In this document: positions 55,256 to 64,000 of the stretch, piece by piece
Position numbering within the stretch: position 1 is the stretch's first letter
Layout: every line of letters starts with the position of its first letter
Assembly (NCBI GenBank): GCA_027854065.1
Contig: JAQGEF010000011.1
Span: 62,001 to 126,000, forward strand
Length of the DNA: 64,000 bases
Reading direction: 5' to 3'
From: Polluticaenibacter yanchengensis
GTDB lineage: Bacteria > Bacteroidota > Bacteroidia > Chitinophagales > Chitinophagaceae
Made by a program: the position numbers and the translations under genes
The notes under the pieces: model-generated
What the model saw: the letters and a program-made list of their open reading frames with translations, nothing else
The model's database searches: none
What the model was told of the DNA's origin: nothing

Positions 55256-56601
55256 GCGACACCTCCTTTTTCTTTAGCCTCAAACAAAGGGTCTGTAGGA
55301 TCATATAGTTTAGGCACCATTTTTATCTGTCTTTTCAGCAGGAACAATATCACCAGCGCCAGCGATACAAAAATCGCAGTAAAAAAATAAAACGAATATT
55401 GAATACCAGGCATAGGCGTTACCGCGTCCGCAGTACGCATAATACCATAAATGATCCACGGTTGACGACCCACTTCCGTCACCGTCCACCCCGCTTCCAA
55501 AGCAATATATCCAAAAGGGATCGCCACTATAAACAATCGCAGGAACCACCGCTTCGTCAGCCAGTCCTTCTTAAAAAAATGAGCGTACAGGTAAATAGCA
55601 CCAATAGCCATCATCACCATCCCAAAAAATATCATCACCTGGAACGCATAATGCGTAACAGCCACAGGAGGCCATTCATCTTTAGGAAATTCTTTCAGTC
55701 CCCTCACCTCAGCGTCAAAATCATTAAAAGCCAGGAAACTCAATACTTTCGGCACTTTTATAGCATGTGTCACTTCCTCCTTCTCCACATCTGGGATTCC
55801 ACCCAATACAAAAGCCGCCCCCTTTTCAGTCTCAAAATGCGCTTCCATCGCCGCCAGTTTTATCGGTTGGCGCACAGCCACAGATTTTGCCGCAATATCA
55901 CCGCTGATAGGCGCACCAAAAGCACCTATCAGCGCAAACCCAGCCGCTATCCTGAACGCCTTAAAATGAAACACCCTGTTCTTATTTTTCAATACGTAAA
56001 AAGCATGGACCCCCGCTACCGCAAAACCCGTCGCACAGAATGCCGCAACCGTCATATGAAAAGCCTGTGGCAACCAGGCATCATTAAACAACGCCTTAAT
56101 CGGGTCAATGTTCAGGTATTCACCATTGATATAGTCAAAACCAGACGGGCTGTTCATCCATGAATTTGCCGCTACCACCAGGATACCCGAAGCCAGTCCG
56201 CTTAATCCCACCAGGAAACCACAAAACCAATGAAACCATTTATTAAACTTCTCCCATCCGTAGAGGAAAAAACCAAGAGCGATCGCTTCTATAAAAAATG
56301 CCGTTCCTTCCAGTGAAAACGGCATTCCGAATATAGGCCCCGCATGTTTCATAAATTCCGGCCATAACAAACCCAACTCAAAAGACAACATCGTTCCCGA
56401 CACCGCTCCCGTTGCAAACAGGATAGCCACCCCCTTGCTCCAGGCCTTCGTCAACCCCTTATACACCGGGTCCTTTGTTTTTAAATACTTCCAATGAGAA
56501 AAAGCCATTAAAAAAGGCATGACCATGCCCACACACGCAAAAATGATATGAAAACCTAAGGAAAGCGCCATTTGCGCCCGCGCTGCTAAAAAGTCGTCCA
56601 T
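55252..56601 (-). CDS. cydA: Cytochrome bd oxidase subunit I
   Basis: 449 residues from ATG 56601; a TTG two codons upstream is less likely. It is a quinol-oxidising and oxygen-reducing membrane subunit. The heme ligand His is in RAQMALSLGFHIIFACVGMV, the proton/heme region is FELGLLWPEFMKHAGPIFGM near 77, and the second ligand region is AWLPQAFHMTVAAF near 180. GRQPWIIYGIMRTADAVTPM lies near 390. The Q-loop is short, as in the S-type (short-loop) bd oxidases. CydAB lets the cell respire at low oxygen and resist peroxide. A TACCTTTG box lies about 112 nt upstream. Confidence 0.96.
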   Translation of the reverse strand: MDDFLAARAQMALSLGFHIIFACVGMVMPFLMAFSHWKYLKTKDPVYKGLTKAWSKGVAILFATGAVSGTMLSFELGLLWPEFMKHAGPIFGMPFSLEGTAFFIEAIALGFFLYGWEKFNKWFHWFCGFLVGLSGLASGILVVAANSWMNSPSGFDYINGEYLNIDPIKALFNDAWLPQAFHMTVAAFCATGFAVAGVHAFYVLKNKNRVFHFKAFRIAAGFALIGAFGAPISGDIAAKSVAVRQPIKLAAMEAHFETEKGAAFVLGGIPDVEKEEVTHAIKVPKVLSFLAFNDFDAEVRGLKEFPKDEWPPVAVTHYAFQVMIFFGMVMMAIGAIYLYAHFFKKDWLTKRWFLRLFIVAIPFGYIALEAGWTVTEVGRQPWIIYGIMRTADAVTPMPGIQYSFYFFTAIFVSLALVILFLLKRQIKMVPKLYDPTDPLFEAKEKGGVA

Positions 56602-56712
56602 TACCAATAAGTTTAAGTCGTCAATTCCCTAAAACCATTTGGAAATAAAGGCAAAAACATTTTAAACAGAAGATAAAAATGGTTATAGAGAACACTAAAA
56701 ATAATTCCTCGG

Positions 56713-56720
56713 CAAAGGTA
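56713..56720 (-). promoter_or_regulatory. -7 box for cydAB
   Basis: The minus strand reads TACCTTTG followed by CCGAGG, giving a leader of about 105 nt before cydA. Confidence 0.55.
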
Positions 56721-56798
56721 GCTATTTATAAAAATGAAACAGGAATAAAGCATGAAAAACACAATAAAAAATGCGTTTCTCACCATTAGATTTTTTCT

Positions 56799-56985
56799 TT
56801 TGGGGCTGTGAACATTTATTCCCTGATAAACTTCAGTCCGGCGTGCTTAGGGGTTCGCCAAGGCTCCGTACATTTTTGCAGGAGAGGCTCCTGATTCCAC
56901 ATACCTCAAATTTTATCCTGCAAAAAATGCACCGGCTCGTTCCTCGCCGCCCACGCATACCGCAGCCATTTAGCCATATCATTCT
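56799..56985 (+). repeat. Dispersed repeat, long variant with internal insertion
   Basis: TTTTGGGGCTGTGAACATTT, CTTCAGTCCGGCGTGC and GGCTCGTTCCTCGCCGCCC are as in the other family members. An extra ~60 nt in the middle contains a palindromic TTTTTGCAGGA…TCCTGCAAAAA pair. It lies between the divergent cydAB and phzF genes. Confidence 0.65.
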
Positions 56986-57050
56986 ATTCAACAAATCTGT
57001 CACCATCAAAAAACATCAAACTGTATCTGTATCCACAAAAAGTTCCGCTC

Positions 57051-57058
57051 TACATTTG
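57051..57058 (+). promoter_or_regulatory. -7 box for the phzF-type gene
   Basis: TACATTTG, 13 nt before ATG 57072. Confidence 0.5.
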
Positions 57059-57071
57059 TAAAAAAAGAAAA

Positions 57072-57857
57072 ATGACAATCAAATTATACCAGGTAGATGC
57101 CTTCACAAACGAAGTATTCCGTGGCAACCCCGCAGCAGTTTGCCCATTAGAAAAATGGTTACCCGATGAAATACTTCAGAAAATTGCAGCAGAAAACAAC
57201 CTCTCAGAAACCGCCTTCATTGTGCAGCATAATAATAAATTTGAAATACGATGGTTTACGCCCACTATAGAAGTCGACCTCTGTGGGCACGCCACATTAG
57301 CCGGCGCTTATGTACTCTTTAACTATGAAAATTATACACAGGATAAAATCGAATTTTATTCTCCGAGAAGCGGCCAATTAACTGTAACAAAAAACGGCAC
57401 ACTCCTCGCACTAAACTTCCCCACAGACGAATTTTCAGAAGTAGAGTTAACAGGTTTATTAAAAGCAACCACCGATAAAACAGCAATATTCGCTTATAAA
57501 GGTAAAACAGATTACATGCTCCTGTTTAACAGTGAGGAAGACATTATTACAATGAAGCCGGACCTTTCAGCCATTGCACAACTAGCTGCAAGAGGCCTGA
57601 TTGTAACAGCAAAAGGAAACAAAAATGATTTCGTATCCCGATTTTTCGCACCTGCAGCAGGTGTAAACGAAGATCCCGTAACAGGTTCCGCCCACACCAC
57701 CCTCATTCCTTATTGGGCCGGGAAACTTGGCAAAACAACCTTAACTGCTTCCCAACTTTCTGAAAGACACGGCACCCTCTATTGCAGGATGCTTGGCAAC
57801 AGGGTCGAAATAGCCGGCTCTGCAGTTTTGTATTTAAAAGGTGAGATCAACATTTAA
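57072..57857 (+). CDS. PhzF family isomerase/epimerase
   Basis: A 261-residue protein of the diaminopimelate-epimerase-like fold. Motifs are YQVDAFTNEVFRGNPAAVCP at the start, ENNLSETAFIVQ with the catalytic Glu near 45, RWFTPTIEVDLCGHATLAGA near 59 and the C-terminal FFAPAAGVNEDPVTGSAHTT near 195. Family members isomerise small metabolites, phenazine synthesis being only one case. Nothing around it indicates phenazine production, so the substrate is open. Confidence 0.92.
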   Translation: MTIKLYQVDAFTNEVFRGNPAAVCPLEKWLPDEILQKIAAENNLSETAFIVQHNNKFEIRWFTPTIEVDLCGHATLAGAYVLFNYENYTQDKIEFYSPRSGQLTVTKNGTLLALNFPTDEFSEVELTGLLKATTDKTAIFAYKGKTDYMLLFNSEEDIITMKPDLSAIAQLAARGLIVTAKGNKNDFVSRFFAPAAGVNEDPVTGSAHTTLIPYWAGKLGKTTLTASQLSERHGTLYCRMLGNRVEIAGSAVLYLKGEINI

Positions 57858-57903
57858 ATCTATATTCCAAAGTACATGTCGATATTAAATTATCATTTCG
57901 TTG

Positions 57904-58325
57904 TCACCATCGCTTTACGAAAAATCATTCAATAGAAAAGTTGGGTCCCATAGGCACGACATTATGGTAGAAGCAAGTAAACAGAGAGCCCTGGATACGA
58001 CACAATTTCTATAACCCCCATCTTCATTTGTTTACTCTTTGCATCACACCACTCATACGCCTATCCCCTCCTTGGAGGGGCGGGGGTGGGTAAATCTCCC
58101 TTAAGTGATATAATTATTTTACGATCAGCATCACTATACTTAAAAATTATTCAATAGAAAACTCAAGTCCCGTAGGGACGACATTATGGTAGAAATAATT
58201 AAAGCAAAAGTAACCAGAGCGCCGTAGGTGCGACACTATTTATATAAACCACATCGTCATTTGTATACTCTCTGCATCACACCACTCATACGCCCCGCCC
58301 CTCCTCGGAGGGGCGGGGGTGGGTA
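57904..58325. repeat. Two divergent ~200-bp tandem repeat units
   Basis: Units at about 57904-58092 and 58125-58325 share, in order, ATTCAATAGAAAA, TCCC(A/G)TAGG with ACGACATTATGGTAGAA, a CGACAC element, TCATTTGT(T/A)TACTCT, GCATCACACCACTCATACGC and CCCCTCC(T/C)(T/C)GGAGGGGCGG. The pair is a divergent duplication of mixed Bacteroidota intergenic repeats. The region 57858-58684 has no supported gene. Confidence 0.75.
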
Positions 58326-58351
58326 TTACTATCTAATTTTGTAGACAATCA

Positions 58352-58413
58352 CATAAAGACTCCAAAAATCAGTGCCAATCAGCGATTGTATTATTCTACG
58401 CCCATCTGCGGGA
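58352..58413. repeat. AATCAGTGCCAATCAGCG repeat
   Basis: CTCCAAAAATCAGTGCCAAT, CAGCGATTGTATTATTC and CATCTGCGGGAAATATTC. It is the relative of the elements at 33074 and 37264. Confidence 0.55.
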
Positions 58414-58684
58414 AATATTCAACTTATATATAGCCTAATTAAGTCATTAGTTTGTACATCTAAAACTTACTCATAAATACTAGCATGCAAAATGCACGTT
58501 AGATAAAGGCCGATTGAAACGTCAAAGCGACAAAAGCCATTTCCAACAAATATCACCCTCGAATATTTCTCAAATCAAATAAATATAATCTACCATATTA
58601 CTGCATACGATTGCGTAACTTACATATATTTAAATATAATTATCGTTAACGATTTATTCAACTTGCTTAGATATCAAACTAAAA

Positions 58685-59069
58685 ATGAAACCATTCAATC
58701 TGCAGAAAAAGCATGTATATATTACTGTTTTCAACTCATTAATAACCATTTCCGGAAACGCCCAAAGCATAAAATGGCAGCATTAAATATTCAAATATTA
58801 TCAGCCTGAAACGTCCATCCGCAGGCATCGGTACTTATATGCTATATCCCAATCCGGCTACCAATACCATCAATATAACACATCCAACGATTAATGAACA
58901 GACTGAATTTTCAATCATCTCAGCCATTGGCAGTGTTCTGCAACGAGACTTGATGAAATATAACACCGGTAATACAACTATAAATATTAGCTGGTTGCCA
59001 CCAGGTGTTTACTTTATAAACATTCTAAAAAACAGCAGTATCACCACATTAAGATTTATAAAAAAATAA
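58685..59069 (+). pseudogene. Passenger-less T9SS relic: signal peptide plus type A sorting domain
   Basis: ATG 58685 opens a signal-peptide-like sequence (HVYITVFNSLITISGNAQS) that stops after KWQH at about 58787. A second frame, open from about 58772, runs through SLKRPSAGIGTYMLYPNPAT and is a complete T9SS type A sorting domain (YPNPATNTINITHP, WLPPGVYFINIL, ending RFIKK). One single-base frameshift in the 15-nt overlap would join them into about 127 residues with no passenger domain. It reads as an internally deleted and frameshifted secreted-protein gene. Confidence 0.7.
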
Positions 59070-59187
59070 CAGGGTCTATTCACCGGTAAGTAGCTGTTTT
59101 AAAGGGAAACAGTCACTTTTTTTAATTCATGATCTTTTTTTGATAATTGATTTAATATAAATACATTTATATCAATATACCATTGCT

Positions 59188-60945
59188 ATGAAACAAATAC
59201 TGCTTTTAATAACAACCCTCATTCTAAGCTTTGTGTCCATGTCACAAACCGGGAAAGATTACCTGGAATTGGGCATTGCAGAATACAAGAAAGGGAATTA
59301 TGATATTGCAAGCAAATACCTGGACTCCTGCATTACAGAAGCAAAAAAAACGCATAATGAAGCCAATGAATTAAAAGCCTTAAATAACCTCGGCAATATC
59401 GAATCGGATAAAGGCAATAATTTAAAAGCCGTAGAATATTACCAGAAAGCATTAAAAGTAGCAGACAAACTCAACGATCAGAAATACATTGCCCATATCA
59501 ACAAAAACATCGGCGCACTTTATGCCAGTTTAAAAAGATTCGACGAGAGCCTGAAATATTACTATGTAGCAGAAAAAGCCGCAGTAAATTTCAATGACAG
59601 TTTGCTGATTGCCGATTGCCACAACAATATCGGAATCATTTATGAACAACAGCAAAAATTCGACGAAGCCATTACCCGCTACGACAAAGCTTTAGAGATA
59701 TATGAAAAGCTCCGTTCCAACGATGGGCTCGCAATGACGTTCAGCAATCTTGCCATCGTGTACAAATTAAAAAAGAATTACGAAAAAGCCATTGAGTTCA
59801 ATAAAAAATCCCTGGCACTATCCCAGGCAAATGGAGATAAATGGGCAGAAGCCGCCACACTCAATAACATCGGCAATTTATATGGCATACTCGGCAAAAA
59901 TGATCTTTACAACGAATTCAGTTTAAAAAGTCTGGCCATAGCCAAAGAGATCAAAGCCAACGAAATTATCTATACAGTATATGAAAATCTCGCAGACGTC
60001 AATTTCAAGTTAAGCAACTATGCAAAAGCATACGAATACCAGAAACTATTTGCAGCAGCCAAAGACAGCTTTAATAATATAGAAGTAAACAAACAATTCT
60101 CAGAACTGAACATAAAATACGAAACAGAGAAAAAGGAGAAAGCACTCGCAGAAACAAAATTGAAACTCACAAAAGAAGAAGTTGACTCAAAACAAAAAAA
60201 CCTGTGGCTCATCATACTGATTGGCCTGGTACTCATCCTTTTAATTGTATTCAGGAGTTTCCGCATAAAATCCAGGCTAAAGCAGGAAAAACTCAATCTT
60301 CAAAACAAACTGTTAGAAGAACAAACCCTGGCCAAAATCCAACAGCAGCGATTAGAGATCTCCAGTGAACTTCACGATAGCTTAGGTGCACAGCTCACAT
60401 TTGTAAACAACGTATTAGACGGCATAAAAGTAAAACCGGAAAAACTGGACGAGGATACTTCAAAAAAAATAGATATCCTGAGCGACCTTTCCGGTAATGC
60501 GGTACTCGAATTACGCAACACCATATGGGCACTAAATACAGATGATATCCTCTTAAGCGGTCTCAAAAACAAAATGCTTAATTTTCGGAAAAACGCTGCC
60601 GAAGCCAACGAGAATATACAATTCCAATTCAATTTTGATATAACCCATGATGTGAAGCTCAATACAAAACAAGCCATTAATATCTTCCGCTTGTTCCAGG
60701 AGGTCCTCAATAACGCCATCAAACATGCCCATGCCAGCAATATTAATACCGCCATCACTCAAAAAGACGATCAACTGGAAATCATTATTGAAGATGACGG
60801 CGTCGGTTTCGATTGGGATAAGAATAAAACACAATCCTATGGTTTAAGTAATATTCAGCAAAGAGTGGCACTAATCAATGGCAGCTTAAAAGTAAAAACC
60901 GGGCCGGGAAAAGGAACACATTATAACATTATCATTAACCTCTGA
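59188..60945 (+). CDS. TPR-containing sensor histidine kinase (HisKA_3)
   Basis: 585 residues. A signal peptide (QILLLITTLILSFVSMSQ) precedes about seven tetratricopeptide repeats (for example KALNNLGNIESDKGNNLKAV, CHNNIGIIYEQQQKFDEAIT, ATLNNIGNLYGILGKNDLYN) to about 300. A coiled coil rich in K/E, one membrane helix (LWLIILIGLVLILLIVF, about 337-355), and a second coiled coil follow. HisKA_3 has the phospho-acceptor His 396 in SSELHDSLGAQL. The HATPase_c domain has EVLNNAIKHAHASN, EDDGVGFDW and the GLSNIQQRVALINGSL box. Such kinases phosphorylate LuxR-type regulators, but no response-regulator gene lies next to it. Confidence 0.94.
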   Translation: MKQILLLITTLILSFVSMSQTGKDYLELGIAEYKKGNYDIASKYLDSCITEAKKTHNEANELKALNNLGNIESDKGNNLKAVEYYQKALKVADKLNDQKYIAHINKNIGALYASLKRFDESLKYYYVAEKAAVNFNDSLLIADCHNNIGIIYEQQQKFDEAITRYDKALEIYEKLRSNDGLAMTFSNLAIVYKLKKNYEKAIEFNKKSLALSQANGDKWAEAATLNNIGNLYGILGKNDLYNEFSLKSLAIAKEIKANEIIYTVYENLADVNFKLSNYAKAYEYQKLFAAAKDSFNNIEVNKQFSELNIKYETEKKEKALAETKLKLTKEEVDSKQKNLWLIILIGLVLILLIVFRSFRIKSRLKQEKLNLQNKLLEEQTLAKIQQQRLEISSELHDSLGAQLTFVNNVLDGIKVKPEKLDEDTSKKIDILSDLSGNAVLELRNTIWALNTDDILLSGLKNKMLNFRKNAAEANENIQFQFNFDITHDVKLNTKQAINIFRLFQEVLNNAIKHAHASNINTAITQKDDQLEIIIEDDGVGFDWDKNKTQSYGLSNIQQRVALINGSLKVKTGPGKGTHYNIIINL

Positions 60946-60961
60946 TCCCGTAGTTATTTTT

Positions 60962-61092
60962 ATTAGGGGCAATAAACATTACCGGCCACACCAGGCATTA
61001 GTCCCGGCTATTCCGGGCTCGCTGTCGCTCGGTGCTATGGCACTGGCTCGTTCCTCGCCACCCTGCATATCCGGCTGCCCTTCAGCATTTGT
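60962..61092 (+). repeat. Dispersed GC-rich repeat, family GGGGC…CTCGG
   Basis: Starts ATTAGGGGCAATAAAC 16 nt behind the kinase stop, then GTCCCGGCTATTCCGGGCTC, GCTGTCGCTCGGTGCTATGG, CTCGTTCCTCGCCACCC and GGCTGCCCTTCAGCATTTG. Confidence 0.7.
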
Positions 61093-61159
61093 AATACTGT
61101 TTAACTTTTTATACATAGTTTTAATCACATTAAACAGCTTTCAAAGCAATTAAAGCATT

Positions 61160-61693
61160 ATGAGCAACGTAGTATTATACATCGCACAAAGCCTGGATGG
61201 GTTCATCGCCAAACCCGATAATAACATCGACTGGCTAACATCCGTACCACCTTCCGTAAAAGGAGATTACAGCTACACAGAATTAATCAATAGTATCGAC
61301 ACCATCATCATGGGCAGAAAAACTTATGAGGTGATCCTGGCCATGCAGGAGGATTGGATGTATAAAGGCAAGACTTCCTATATAGTAAGTAGCAATCAGC
61401 ATCTGAAAATAGAGGCGCCTGATACCCATCCCTATAACGGAGATTTAAAACTACTGGTCGATACCATCAAACAAAAATCCGGAAAAGATATCTGGCTCAT
61501 TGGCGGCGGGGAATTAATTACCGGTTTTATTAATGCAGATCTAATAGATAAGATGATTATAACGGTCGTTCCTAAAATTATCGGTGAAGGCATTCCCCTA
61601 TTTGCGCCCATACCCAAGGAATCTGTTTGGCAACTGGTAAATGTAGAATCCTTTGAAACAGGTCTGGTAAACCTTACCTATGAAAAATTATAA
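61160..61693 (+). CDS. Dihydrofolate-reductase-like (RibD C-terminal domain) protein
   Basis: 177 residues with the RibD_C / DHFR fold: VVLYIAQSLDGFIAKPDNNI at the N-terminus, TIIMGRKTYEVILAM near 51, KDIWLIGGGELITGFINADL near 110 and IITVVPKIIGEGIPLF near 133. These YwjB/YyaP-like proteins bind NADPH; the true substrate is unknown, and they are not the folate enzyme. The gene appears to stand alone. Confidence 0.92.
   Translation: MSNVVLYIAQSLDGFIAKPDNNIDWLTSVPPSVKGDYSYTELINSIDTIIMGRKTYEVILAMQEDWMYKGKTSYIVSSNQHLKIEAPDTHPYNGDLKLLVDTIKQKSGKDIWLIGGGELITGFINADLIDKMIITVVPKIIGEGIPLFAPIPKESVWQLVNVESFETGLVNLTYEKL

Positions 61694-64000
<2,307 letters not shown>

Noticed and set aside
55399..56163. 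254-residue open frame opposite cydA
   Set aside because: It is a His/Arg-rich shadow of the strongly conserved cydA on the other strand, with no ribosome site or family match.

Overview
The window is chromosomal DNA from a member of the phylum Bacteroidota, most likely family Chitinophagaceae or a close relative. Direct signs are the -7 promoter box TAnnTTTG before many genes, a 1171-residue secreted protein ending in the gliding-motility (CHU_C) domain, a T9SS type A sorting domain, DUF4294, Reg_prop lipoproteins, and the dispersed GC-rich intergenic repeats typical of this group. The family-level placement is inference.

Layout. 1-7 kb: dnaE (5' end outside the window) converging on a very large outer-membrane beta-barrel protein. 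7-10 kb: two tandem Reg_prop lipoproteins and an Lrp/AsnC regulator. 10.27-10.66 kb: two tandem copies of an unrecognised tRNA-Leu-like RNA with a large structured insertion in the variable arm, followed by a terminator and a VOC protein. 11.2-12.2 kb: repeats. 12.2-18.5 kb: a tetR-tolC-MFP-RND efflux operon with a clear promoter and operator. 18.7-21 kb: a secreted amidase and two lipoproteins. 21.4-24.3 kb: a metX-hom operon behind a SAM-I riboswitch and terminator. 24.4-35.2 kb: a membrane protein, priA, a double glycosyltransferase, a conserved acidic protein, tdk and dxs. 35.9-44.5 kb: odhB, a TlpA-DUF4395 pair (tlpA with a frameshifted signal peptide), uvrB, a zinc-ribbon protein, a DUF4294 protein, a LutA-like protein and ribH. 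44.7-46.7 kb: a phosphodiesterase-fold protein, a Crp/Fnr regulator and a DinB protein. 47.3-57.9 kb: the PKD/CHU_C protein, ruvX, a UbiA-family prenyltransferase, a TrmH-family methyltransferase, a Coq4-like protein, a cupin, cydAB and phzF. 58-64 kb: repeats, a passenger-less T9SS relic, a TPR histidine kinase, a RibD/DHFR-like protein and katG (3' end outside the window).

How the genes work together. Most of the content is housekeeping: replication and repair (dnaE, priA, uvrB, ruvX), methionine/threonine branch-point synthesis under SAM control, isoprenoid and quinone supply (dxs, UbiA-type, Coq4-like), respiration (odhB, cydAB) and oxidative defence (katG). The efflux operon is self-regulated by its TetR.

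The strongest unexplained signal is the tandem tRNA-like RNA pair at 10273-10655. Both copies fold into a complete class II tRNA shape, and compensatory differences between the copies occur in several helices. Both have an identical anticodon loop reading GUC and carry 81 and 114 nt of extra structured sequence inside the variable arm. Other points of interest are a dispersed repeat family that often sits just behind stop codons, a decayed C-terminal tail behind one Reg_prop gene, and two probable single-base frameshifts.
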